A DNA stretch of 64,000 nt from Pseudomonas sp. S09G 359 (GTDB lineage: Bacteria; Pseudomonadota; Gammaproteobacteria; Pseudomonadales; Pseudomonadaceae), in NCBI RefSeq assembly GCF_002843605.1, contig NZ_CP025263.1:3253501-3317500 (forward strand), read 5' to 3'. The first letter of the stretch is position 1. Each line of letters begins with the position of its first letter. Below are positions 44,386 to 51,864 of this stretch, in pieces. The position numbers were made by a program, and so were the translations under genes. The notes under the pieces are model-generated. The model did no database searches and was not told where the DNA came from. It was given only the letters and a program-made list of their open reading frames with translations.

Positions 44386-45393
44386 TCAGGACGCTTTTGC
44401 GGGGCCGCAGGAATGGCGCAGAACCAGCTCCACCGGCATCACGTGGCGACGTATGCGCTTGGCGCCGTTGGCAATCATTGCCTCAAGGGAATCAACGGCT
44501 GTTTGCGCCTGGGCGTGGATATCCTGGCGCAGGGTCGACAGGGAAAACACCGAGTTCGCGGCGCTGGGAATATCGTCAAAACCTACCACGGAGACATCCT
44601 CCGGCACAGACAAACCCATGCCCTTGAGGCGATCAAGTACGCCCAGGGCGAGAAAGTCATTGGAGGCGAAGATCGCCGTCGGCGGGTTGGCGTCGCTGAA
44701 CAGTGCGTCGACGCCGCGTCGGCCCGAGGCCGCATCATGGGTGCCGCGCAGGAAAAACGGTTCGAGCCCGGCTTCCTCCATCACCTCGCAATAGGCCTTG
44801 GTGCGTTCCCGCGCAGACGCTTCATTGCCACCGCCCAGGTGAGCGATACGCCGGTGGCCTAAGGAGAGCAGGTGCTCCATGGCCGTTCTGACGCCTCCAT
44901 TGTCGTCGACGGTAATCACTGTGACTCGCGGATGGTTCACGCGCTGACTGCCCAGGTACACACACGGCAGGCTATCGGCGATGGTGCTGATGGCTTTGGA
45001 CGTGATCAGCGGCGCGATCAGGATCACGCCTGCCGCCCGAAAGCGCAGCAGCCGCTCGGTCTCGTTCACTGCCGAGCCGTCCTCGGCCGAGCGCAGGGTG
45101 GTCACGGGCTCGAAGCCACGGTCCAGCAGGGCGCGATCCACGGCTTGGGCCAACTGGATATGGAAAGGGTTGCTCGGGTCGCCAATGATCAACCCGACGA
45201 TGGAGGAGTGCGCGGATACCAGGCTGCGTGCGGCCAGGTTTGGCCGATAGTTGAGCTCGGCGGCAATCGCGGCAATGCGCTCACGCGTCTCGGCGCGCAC
45301 ACCGGGGTCGCCACGCAGGGCGCGGGAGGTTTGCGCACGGGACATATTGGCCGCCAGGGCCACATCTTCCAGGGTCGTGAAGGGTTTTTTCAT
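44386..45393 (-). CDS. LacI-family transcriptional regulator
   Basis: 335 residues from ATG 45393 (MKKPFTTLEDVALAANMSRA); a frame from 45438 adds 15 unsupported residues. The LacI headpiece has VALAANMSRAQTSRALRGDP, then LNYRPNLAARSLV with the hinge helix. The periplasmic-binding-like domain has IVGLIIGDPSNPFHIQLAQA and ASNDFLALGVLDRL. It lies upstream of the gluconate-dehydrogenase-type operon on the same strand, so it probably represses it through the two GAGAGCG-YTCTC sites. GntR/PtxS-like regulators bind gluconate or 2-ketogluconate. Confidence 0.92.
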   Translation of the reverse strand: MKKPFTTLEDVALAANMSRAQTSRALRGDPGVRAETRERIAAIAAELNYRPNLAARSLVSAHSSIVGLIIGDPSNPFHIQLAQAVDRALLDRGFEPVTTLRSAEDGSAVNETERLLRFRAAGVILIAPLITSKAISTIADSLPCVYLGSQRVNHPRVTVITVDDNGGVRTAMEHLLSLGHRRIAHLGGGNEASARERTKAYCEVMEEAGLEPFFLRGTHDAASGRRGVDALFSDANPPTAIFASNDFLALGVLDRLKGMGLSVPEDVSVVGFDDIPSAANSVFSLSTLRQDIHAQAQTAVDSLEAMIANGAKRIRRHVMPVELVLRHSCGPAKAS

Positions 45394-45507
45394 GGGCGAG
45401 GTCAGGCGCTCTGAAGAAAGAGGCGCAGAGTATCGCATGATCCATGAAATGCGTTCAGCCGAACGCCCTTGACGGGTTATGTCAGAGGCGCCTGCGTTAG
45501 TTTGGAT

Positions 45508-46284
45508 TTACTTTTGGAACGACATTGAGTGCCCTAGCGGGATGCCCTCCACCAACGTCGGCAGTGCCATTGAATAGACACTGAAGGTGCCTGAAGTCGC
45601 ATTCACGCCACGGTTGAAGTTAGCCAGCAGTTCGCCCTGCGTGGCCGGGATCAGCAGGCGGCGGTTGGCGTCGATAAACAGCGCATCCGGGCCGATCAGC
45701 CGGTCATCCTGGATCAACGTTGCGGTACGACCATCGGGTGCAACGATGCCGATGCTGCGCGACTCGACCAGGCCCAGGTACAGATTGCCGAGCGAGTCGA
45801 TGCAAGTACCGTTGATAGTGCCTTTGTCGAAAGCCTTCACAATATGCCGTTCCAGTTCGGCATCGCTGACGGACGGGTCATCCAGCAGCTTGCGTGGAAT
45901 CTTCCACATCGGGCTGCTGGGGGTGGAGAACAGCAGCCACTGACCATCCGGGGTGATTTCCAGCATGTTGGCGTGCACCTGCGGGCGTTTGCCGTGCTCG
46001 TCCTCATACAGGCGGCCATGGGTTGCCAGCAAGGGGCTGTCCACGGGCTGACGCAGCATCGGGCGGTTGCTCAAGCGGCGCACGGTTTTGCCGGTGTCCA
46101 GGTTATGGATGATCAGGCCGCCAATGTCGGCGTCGGTGATATAGACGCGATGATCAAACACCCGCAGGTCATTCATGACCGTGCCGGGCGGCAGGATGTC
46201 CTTATCGAAGCGCAGCACCCGCAGTGCCTTGCCGGTCTTGCTGTCGAATTGCGCGACTTTGGCCGCGCCGGGCAGGAAATTTCT
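45508..46284 (-). pseudogene. MRJP/Yellow-family (L-dopachrome tautomerase-related) gene, N-terminus lost
   Basis: From about NFLPGAAKVAQFDSKTGKAL to the stop the frame encodes a beta-propeller of the major royal jelly protein family: ILPPGTVMNDLRVFDHRVYI, DADIGGLIIHNLDTGK, GTINGTCIDSLGNLYLGLVE, and PDALFIDANRRLLIP. Bacterial members are about 380-400 residues with a secretion signal; here about 255 remain. Upstream of 46284 the frame runs on for 57 codons that do not resemble the family and are antisense to the DUF3732 fragment. The gene has lost its 5' end, apparently at the element junction. Confidence 0.82.
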
Positions 46285-47175
46285 TCCTATGCGCGTGAGA
46301 GCTTGCGCGATGAGGAGGGTAAGATAGCTAAGAAGCTCACAGACCAAAAAGAAACTATGTCTAGTATCCAGTCGAGAATTACTCGCTTGGAGAAGCAGGT
46401 TGAAGATCTTAAGAAGAGTAAAACGGTCGATGAGATTGCGCTGCGAGTGAAACATCGCTTGGAATTGGAGATTGAAAACTACTCCAATAAACCGAAGTCA
46501 GAGTTTGAAGGCACGCGGAAAACAATTGAAGCCAAGATGGCTGAGCTTAAACCCATCTTGGATGGATATGACGTGCCCGGGAAAATGCGCGACCTGAGCG
46601 ACTTAATTAATAATGAAATGGCGCGAATTGGTGCTGGCTTTGATTTCGAGCCTGCTTATATGCCAATAAACCTGAAATTTGATCTCGAAAATTTCGACTT
46701 GTGGCATGAAAGCGTCGAGATGGGCAACCTGTACCTTCGCTCTATGGGCAGTGGTGCGAATTGGCTGTATTCGCACCTGACGCTATTCCTGGCTTTGCAT
46801 TCGGTATTTGCACTTAAGCACAAGGATGGGTGCAAGATCCCCCCAATACTATTTCTGGATCAACCAACGCAGGTCTATTTTCCGGCTAAGATCGACCACG
46901 GGCAGCAGGGCTTTAACGCCCTGGCCTTGGCGAAGCTCACCGATCGGGTGGAAAAGGTTGATGAGGACATCGGGTCTGTCACCAATATGTTCGACAAGCT
47001 CGTAGAGTTTTGCCAGGAAACGAAAGAAGCGACTGGGATCATGCCCCAGATAATCGTCACCGATCACGCCGATGAACTTGAGCTGAGTGGTGAAGCTGAT
47101 TTCCAATCATTCGTTAGGGTCACTTGGCGCAAGCGTGGGTTCATCGCTGACCGTCCCGCGGAAGTGCCTGCATGA
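46280..47175 (+). pseudogene. DUF3732-type ABC/SMC-like ATPase, C-terminal fragment
   Basis: About 300 codons without a start remain. They give a coiled coil (about 46310-46560; SRITRLEKQVEDLKKSKTVD) and then an ABC-type C-terminal lobe: signature-like GSGANWLYSHLTLFLALHSV, Walker B and D-loop PPILFLDQPTQVYFPAKIDH, and the switch His in IIVTDHADEL. This matches DUF3732 proteins, which in my recollection are the ATPases of some three-component ABC conflict systems. The Walker A half is missing. The frame opens at 45844 only by running antisense through the truncated MRJP gene. Confidence 0.75.
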
Positions 47176-47180
47176 TCACA

Positions 47181-47211
47181 CTGGGCTCGCTCCAGTCTGG
47201 AGTGAGCCCAG
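47181..47211 (+). terminator. Hairpin after the DUF3732 fragment
   Basis: CTGGGCTCGCT (47181-47191) and AGTGAGCCCAG (47201-47211) form an 11-bp stem with one G-T pair, five bases after the DUF3732 stop. The following bases are not a T-run, so this is a terminator-like hairpin rather than a full intrinsic terminator. Confidence 0.5.
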
Positions 47212-47315
47212 ATAACGTCAAGATTCGGTGACACAGGCCTCGAACAGGGAGGCAAATAGGAAGCAAGGATTGCGGCGCGAGTACAACAAACGTCTGAAGG
47301 ATGTGATTAGCGTCG

Positions 47316-49040
47316 TTAGCCATCATCAAGCACGAGAAAAGGGTTATCTGGCGGCAGCGATTCTAAAAGTGACGTCGGCTCCGAAATCAGATAGCCCTTC
47401 AAGGTCGTTTTCTTCCTGGGACCTTGCACTTTGCACGCCCAGATATTCAAGCCGTTGCCTCGCTTCCTGTGGATCTTCAGTTTCTCGAACTCCTTCTGCA
47501 CCCAGCGCCACTCTTCAGTTTCTTGATTGGCACCCTGTGAGATACCAGGAAACTCCTGAACGTAGCGTTGGAAGAGACCAGGTGTTACTAGAAACACCGA
47601 ACCGCGCACCGTGTGCACCTTGGCCTTGCTGTCGTTGATGATCAACTTGTGGCTCTGGATGCCTTCCTTGACCCAATTCACAAAAACCTGACCAGGGTTA
47701 CTCGAAAGGGGCGTTGGGATTTCGAGAATGCTTTCTGACGGCGCATCACTGACCTCGGGTTCTGCCAATTCGAACATATCCAGCAACGTTCCGAGGTAGT
47801 CGGTATCCTCCATCTCCGGTGGCTCGGGCTGCAATGGGCTTTGAGTTGATCTCGTACTGACTGACTTGGACGCTCGCAGTGATACAGGAGCATCAGTCGG
47901 GGGTGCATCGATTGCAACACTCACCGTTCCGCTGAAAGCCTCAGGCCTGTCTTCGTTCCCCCAGATCAACGCCGGTTGAAGGCGCAGAAAGGTAAAGGTC
48001 TGCTGCCAGTTTCCCTGCGCAACCAGAGCGGTCCAAATGGCTTTGCCTTCCGGGGTCGACTCGGCCAGCCCATGCGACTGCAGCTCGTCGAACACCGCGA
48101 TGTTGGACGAGGGAATGCCCTCAATCGATTGCGACAGCAAATAGGCTCGCAATTTGTCGGTGACGGTCTTGCTGACCAGCCAGAGCGCGTCCTGGGTCAA
48201 CCATCCCGCGGCACCTGGCTGGTTGAGTTTCAGCTCGTGTTGAACCAGATGACGCAGTCCGCTGATCAAGTGATGTTGCAGGGAATGAATCGGCGCTAGG
48301 AGCGCCTTGCTAGGGTTACCGCCAATGTTCTGTGCGGTGGAGACCCGGTCGGCCTGCATCACCAACTCACCGAGCACGCCGGCACGTTCGTACTGGCCCG
48401 CCAGGACATACAGCAGGCTGGCCCACAGCGACGGAAATCCACTGAGCCAATCGAGGATGGGCCGGTCGAGAATCTGGGTGTAGAGCAAACCTGCAGCGGC
48501 GCCGTGCAAGTGATAGTCGCGCCCCTTGATGTAACGAAAACGGTAGGGCTGATCCAGCGGGCCCTGCCAAGGATGCCAACGACGGCCATCTTGGCGTTCA
48601 ACCAGCAGGTCCACGGCGATTTTGCCGATGTCATGCAGCAGGGCACCATAAGCGATTCCGGCGGACCAGGCATCAATCTGGGCGGCTTGATCTTCGGGCG
48701 CGGCGCCGGTGGGAAGCAGATACGACTGACGCAGTTTCAAACCACAGGCGACCAGTTCCAGCCCATGGTCGAGCATGCCGCCGAGATACGCATGGTGGTG
48801 CGACTCGCTGGCCGGGAGTTGCTGGACCTGTTCGGCGTAGCGATGGATCGGATTTAAATAGAGCTGGATGAACTGCGCGTGGGAGAGGGCGGTGTACTGC
48901 CAGATGCGATCGAGCAACTGGCGGCGGTGCTCCGCGGCTAACAAGCTGCGGGCTGACTCGATGGGCAGGTAACCTTCGGCGACGTTCACAGTCGGTGGCG
49001 GAGGGAGCTTCTGCCTTTTATGGCGAAACAGACTGAGCAT
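47316..49040 (-). CDS. traI: MobH-family conjugative relaxase, TraI type
   Basis: 574 residues. The N-terminal TraI_2 domain (about 15-330) contains the HD-type metal site: HHHAYLGGMLDHG near 81-93 and ALLHDIGKIAVD with H136 and D137. The C-terminal TraI_2_C domain (about 450-560) has FVNWVKEGIQSHKLIINDSK, VHTVRGSVFLVTPGLFQRYV and HRKRGNGLNIWACKV. MobH relaxases nick the origin of transfer of SXT-, clc- and PAPI-like elements. It is divergent from a small unknown gene at 49263. Length is in the family range; the gene appears intact. Confidence 0.92.
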   Translation of the reverse strand: MLSLFRHKRQKLPPPPTVNVAEGYLPIESARSLLAAEHRRQLLDRIWQYTALSHAQFIQLYLNPIHRYAEQVQQLPASESHHHAYLGGMLDHGLELVACGLKLRQSYLLPTGAAPEDQAAQIDAWSAGIAYGALLHDIGKIAVDLLVERQDGRRWHPWQGPLDQPYRFRYIKGRDYHLHGAAAGLLYTQILDRPILDWLSGFPSLWASLLYVLAGQYERAGVLGELVMQADRVSTAQNIGGNPSKALLAPIHSLQHHLISGLRHLVQHELKLNQPGAAGWLTQDALWLVSKTVTDKLRAYLLSQSIEGIPSSNIAVFDELQSHGLAESTPEGKAIWTALVAQGNWQQTFTFLRLQPALIWGNEDRPEAFSGTVSVAIDAPPTDAPVSLRASKSVSTRSTQSPLQPEPPEMEDTDYLGTLLDMFELAEPEVSDAPSESILEIPTPLSSNPGQVFVNWVKEGIQSHKLIINDSKAKVHTVRGSVFLVTPGLFQRYVQEFPGISQGANQETEEWRWVQKEFEKLKIHRKRGNGLNIWACKVQGPRKKTTLKGYLISEPTSLLESLPPDNPFLVLDDG

Positions 49041-49262
49041 CGCGACCTCCGGGAAGTGGCTGGGTCAGTGGCCTTTTAGCCTTTTCGGATAGAGCTCTTA
49101 CCCTTGAGTCCCCATTCCCTTCCAACCCTTTCCCGTCCTTTTGGCTCGTGTCCCTTTGTGCGGCAATGGAAATATTGATTCTTCTAGACATCGTTTTGTT
49201 GGGGGCTAGTACGGAAAAGAAAAGAGTCGGTACACTGCGGTGCATATTTTTTGGGTCTTGCA
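49041..49262. other. Spacer upstream of the relaxase gene; possible origin of transfer
   Basis: This 222-bp non-coding spacer separates the relaxase gene from the divergent small gene. It is rich in repeated CCCTT, TTCCC and CCTTTT motifs between about 49071 and 49165. Origins of transfer often lie upstream of the relaxase gene, so it is a candidate, but no known nic motif was recognised. Confidence 0.25.
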
Positions 49263-49460
49263 ATGAACCTCACTGACGCCACGCTCGTGCTGCTGCTTGC
49301 GGCACGTATCCATGGGACAGACGAAGCTGTCAGGGCTTCGGCGAAGAGCGTGGTCAAGAAGTTGCCGCGCAGTAAACGCGATCTGATCTACAAGGTGATC
49401 GACAGCCGGAGTCCGCTTGAACTAGTGGATTTTCTGGCGCAGAACCTGGATGCGTCATGA
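49263..49460 (+). CDS. Small conserved-looking ICE protein of unknown function
   Basis: 65 residues from ATG 49263 (MNLTDATLVLLLAARIHGTD); a start four codons earlier is possible. The protein is predicted helical, with charged segments (AKSVVKKLPRSKRDLIYKVI) and an acidic end. No family is recognised. The gene is divergent from the relaxase gene and is followed by a good intrinsic terminator at 49503, which supports a real transcript. Confidence 0.6.
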   Translation: MNLTDATLVLLLAARIHGTDEAVRASAKSVVKKLPRSKRDLIYKVIDSRSPLELVDFLAQNLDAS

Positions 49461-49502
49461 CAGGTTGCGGGTGTTTACCCATCTCTGATTCTTTGCCTCA
49501 GA

Positions 49503-49525
49503 GCCCCGCGGGATGGGGCTTTTTC
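49503..49525 (+). terminator. Intrinsic terminator after the small gene
   Basis: AGCCCC (49503-49508) and GGGGCT (49516-49521) form a 6-bp stem followed directly by a run of five T. It ends the small plus-strand transcript. Confidence 0.8.
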
Positions 49526-49535
49526 TGGGCGCAGA

Positions 49536-49563
49536 AAAAAGGGCTCAACTCGCGTTGGGCCCT
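49536..49563 (-). terminator. Intrinsic terminator after the ArdC-like gene
   Basis: GGGCTCAAC (49542-49550) and GTTGGGCCC (49555-49563) form a 9-bp stem with a TCGC loop and one G-T pair. On the minus strand six T follow (49541-49536). It ends the ArdC-like transcript, so two opposed terminators lie back to back. Confidence 0.8.
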
Positions 49564-49592
49564 GTGAAGCGTTTACAGCGGAGAGGTAACGA

Positions 49593-50555
49593 TTAAGCTC
49601 CATCGCTCATGCATTGCGAGTCATCCATTACCGTCTGTTTCAGTTGCTGCTCCAAGTTGAGTACATATTCCGAGGCGCTTCGGGCGTGGCCACTGGCACG
49701 AAAGATTGCGCGCTTGTCAGCCTTGAGCAGGCTGAGCCAGTACTCGATGTAGCCCTCGTGCCTCAGCTCTCCCTGTATACCGGTGTAGGCACATAAAAAC
49801 GCCGCGCCCATTTCGGCGATCAACTCCTCAAACGCGTAGCCTGGCGAGCCGAACGGACAGGATGACGTCACGCCTTCGCGCTGCAACCGAGTGTGATGCC
49901 CGGTCCAGTGCGTCAGCTCGTGCAGTGCGGTGGCGTAGTACCCACCTTCATCGTGAAATTGCGCTTTTGTCGGCAGTTGGATGAGATCCCCAACCGGAAG
50001 GTAAAAGGCTTCGTCGGTAGGCCGATGAACGATTTGTGCACCCGAACGTAACAGTAGATTTTCCGCAGAGCTGTTGGCCTGGAAGGGATCACTCGGTTCC
50101 GTCTCGAACAGGGTTTCATTGAGCGCTTCGAGCCCCTCCGTTTGCTCGATGTTGAACAGAAAATGCGTCCTGACAATGCCGAAGTGAGCGACCTTGGGCT
50201 GACCGTTTTCATTGAGTACGGGTTGGCCTGACTCTGTCTGTTCCTCGCGCTCCATCGGCTTATAGAGCACCGCCAGAGTGCTGTGCTCACCCTTACGGAT
50301 GTGCCCACTGGCCTTTTTAGCTTGGTTGAAGGTCAGCCAACGATCTTGAGTGAACCCCTGCAACCTGGCCTCGGCCCAGAGCAACGGTAAGTTGATGCCC
50401 GAATACGGACGACGCGTGATGGCGTTGATGGGGTAGGGTTGATGATGACCGACGTCAGTTGAGCCACTTGAGGACCAGGGTTTGATCCAGGGGGCAACGC
50501 CTTGGTCCAAAGCGGCAACGATCTTGTCAGTCACGTCTTGGTAGATATCGCGCAT
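49593..50555 (-). CDS. ArdC-family antirestriction / zincin-domain protein
   Basis: 320 residues from ATG 50555, with GAGGAAAATGCC before it; a frame from 50714 would read through the leader hairpin. The N-terminal ssDNA-binding ArdC domain has IYQDVTDKIVAALDQGVAPW and WLTFNQAKKASGHIRKGEHS. The C-terminal zincin-like domain has ALHELTHWTGH, with H212, E213 and H216 as the metal site, and FEELIAEMGAAFLCAY with a later acidic ligand. ArdC proteins protect incoming single-stranded plasmid DNA from restriction. It belongs to the conjugative element and has the repeated GC-rich leader. Confidence 0.92.
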   Translation of the reverse strand: MRDIYQDVTDKIVAALDQGVAPWIKPWSSSGSTDVGHHQPYPINAITRRPYSGINLPLLWAEARLQGFTQDRWLTFNQAKKASGHIRKGEHSTLAVLYKPMEREEQTESGQPVLNENGQPKVAHFGIVRTHFLFNIEQTEGLEALNETLFETEPSDPFQANSSAENLLLRSGAQIVHRPTDEAFYLPVGDLIQLPTKAQFHDEGGYYATALHELTHWTGHHTRLQREGVTSSCPFGSPGYAFEELIAEMGAAFLCAYTGIQGELRHEGYIEYWLSLLKADKRAIFRASGHARSASEYVLNLEQQLKQTVMDDSQCMSDGA

Positions 50556-50586
50556 GGCATTTTCCTCGAGAGAAAACGGAGGAACG

Positions 50587-50620
50587 CCTTGCCCGTCGGG
50601 GAGGGTTCCCCGGTGGGTGA
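50587..50620 (-). promoter_or_regulatory. GC-rich two-tier hairpin leader, copy 1
   Basis: On the minus strand this reads CACCCACCGGGGAACCCTCC and on to CCGACGGGCAAGG. An inner stem CGGGGA/TCCCCG with an ACCC loop is flanked by CCC and GGG that can pair. It ends 31 bases before the ArdC-like start. A related copy is at 51039-51076. Confidence 0.6.
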
Positions 50621-50682
50621 TAGGTTGGATTGATTCAGGTCCTGCATGTTGTCCGAATGTGGATTTGAGAGCCGAGATAGGG

Positions 50683-51009
50683 TTATCTGCGTTTAGCGTT
50701 GGCCTCTTCTGCAAGCGCTATCAGCAAGGCGCCAGGTTGACCCAATTCTTGGAGTAGGGTGAGACTCAATTGCAGCGACGGGTCGTGGTCTAAGTGATCT
50801 GTTGATTGAATGTGGACTACCTCGAACAGCACATAGGGCTCGTGTGGAGAGGACAGGTGAGCGCGTCATACGTGGCTCAGCCGATCGACCTGCAGCTTCT
50901 CAGCGTAATCTGAGTGATCGAGCAGTACTGCGCGTTGCCACGCGCGAGGGGTGAACACAATGGGCAGCCGAAGGGCGTTCAGTGTTTTCGGTGTCAGTGA
51001 GTCGGGCAT
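50683..51009 (-). pseudogene. Small ICE gene interrupted by an in-frame TGA
   Basis: ATG 51009 follows AACGGAGACATACC, an excellent ribosome site. It opens a frame MPDSLTPKTLNALRLPIVFT to RLSHV, then TGA at codon 48, then continues in the same frame (RAHLSSPHEPYVLFEVVHIQ to LLIALAEEANAKRR) to TAA at 50683. Both parts read as a normal soluble protein of 108 residues, so a CGA or TGG codon has probably become TGA. No family is recognised. Its leader shares the GC-rich hairpin with the ArdC-like gene. A 47-residue product may still be made. Confidence 0.6.
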
Positions 51010-51038
51010 GGTATGTCTCCGTTGAAAACGCGAAGAAA

Positions 51039-51076
51039 CCTGTCCCGTGCGGGGAAAGATTCCCCCGCCGTGGGTT
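51039..51076 (-). promoter_or_regulatory. GC-rich two-tier hairpin leader, copy 2
   Basis: On the minus strand this reads AACCCACGGCGGGGGAATCT and on to TTCCCCGCACGGGACAGG. The inner stem is GCGGGG/CCCCGC, flanked by CCC and GGG as in copy 1. It stands about 30 bases before the start of the small interrupted gene, the same distance as copy 1 from its gene. Confidence 0.6.
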
Positions 51077-51465
51077 AAAGAAAAACAAGAGGGCTTATCT
51101 CACGAGCAGCGCTCGAAAGGCGTTCAGGAGAGCAGTAGGCGTTCATCACCGTACCAACGGTCACTGTGCGAGCCACCGAACGCTAATCGCACTTGGGGAG
51201 AACCATCATTGAAGTGACGTAGCCTTGAAGGTTCTGGCTACCTGGGAAAGTGCTGTCGATAACAGCGATCCGTACCTTGTATTTAACCGGACGATTTGTA
51301 TGTGTCAATGACTGTAGAGACGCTGTTTCACGGAGATTGTCTTCTGTCTTCCAGCGAAGATTTTTCGGCTGGGGCAAACTGATAAACGGTCAGGCACGGG
51401 CCAATTTAAGTAGTACGCTATTACTCCTGTCTCAACCATGAAAACGCTCGGAAGAGGGCGAGACC
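51077..51465. other. Spacer without a confident gene
   Basis: No gene with a ribosome site was found here. One minus-strand frame (51183-51377, TTG start) encodes 64 residues ending YVTSMMVLPKCD that looks protein-like (YKVRIAVIDSTFPGSQNLQG), but it has no ATG or ribosome site and follows a stop closely. It may be a degraded gene. Promoters for the leader at 51076 and for the DUF3742 gene should also lie here. Confidence 0.3.
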
Positions 51466-51864
51466 ATGCCGATTCAGCAACCTGTTCAGAGTTCACGTGC
51501 CCACCGCTGGGCGTACGTCTGTGGTATGTCGGTGAAGCGTGGTTACCGTAGGTTGAAAACCTTTGAATTCCGCGTGGTTGAGCGTGCGGAGACGGTAGGT
51601 ATGCCCGCAGGTAAATTACTTGTTCGCGGGAGTTTTCTGGCTGCCAAACTGGCATTGATCGGAGGATTGCTCTTTGTCAGTGTTTGGCTGGTTACTTTTT
51701 TTGTGATGATGCTGGCTGTCATCACTTTGCTTTGGTTCAGGGCTTTTGTTGGTTCCGATCATCAAGAGGAAAGTCCAGGGCCAGACTACCTAGGTGCTGA
51801 TCTCTACATTGGTGACTTCGACGACAATGGGCATTATATAGGCGACAGCAAATCATCTAATTGA
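51466..51864 (+). CDS. DUF3742-family ICE membrane protein
   Basis: 132 residues. A basic N-terminus (SVKRGYRRLKTFEFRVVERA) is followed by a hydrophobic region (about 60-90; LALIGGLLFVSVWLVTFFVM) and an acidic tail (YLGADLYIGDFDDNGHYIGD). This is the layout of DUF3742 proteins, which accompany TraG in PFL-type elements. GGAAGAGGG stands upstream of the start. It converges on the TraG gene with a 12-bp overlap. The function is not known. Confidence 0.8.
   Translation: MPIQQPVQSSRAHRWAYVCGMSVKRGYRRLKTFEFRVVERAETVGMPAGKLLVRGSFLAAKLALIGGLLFVSVWLVTFFVMMLAVITLLWFRAFVGSDHQEESPGPDYLGADLYIGDFDDNGHYIGDSKSSN

Noticed and set aside
45508..46455. A 315-codon minus-strand frame read as one intact protein
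   Set aside because: The first 57 codons are antisense to the DUF3732 fragment and unlike MRJP proteins; the gene is truncated.
45844..47175. A 443-codon plus-strand frame read as one protein
   Set aside because: The first 140 codons are antisense to the MRJP-family gene; only the part after about 46280 resembles a known family, so it is a chance fusion at the junction.
47228..47638. Plus-strand frame after the DUF3732 fragment
   Set aside because: Most of it is antisense to the relaxase C-terminus and the first 29 codons match nothing known; the GTG start lacks a clear ribosome site.
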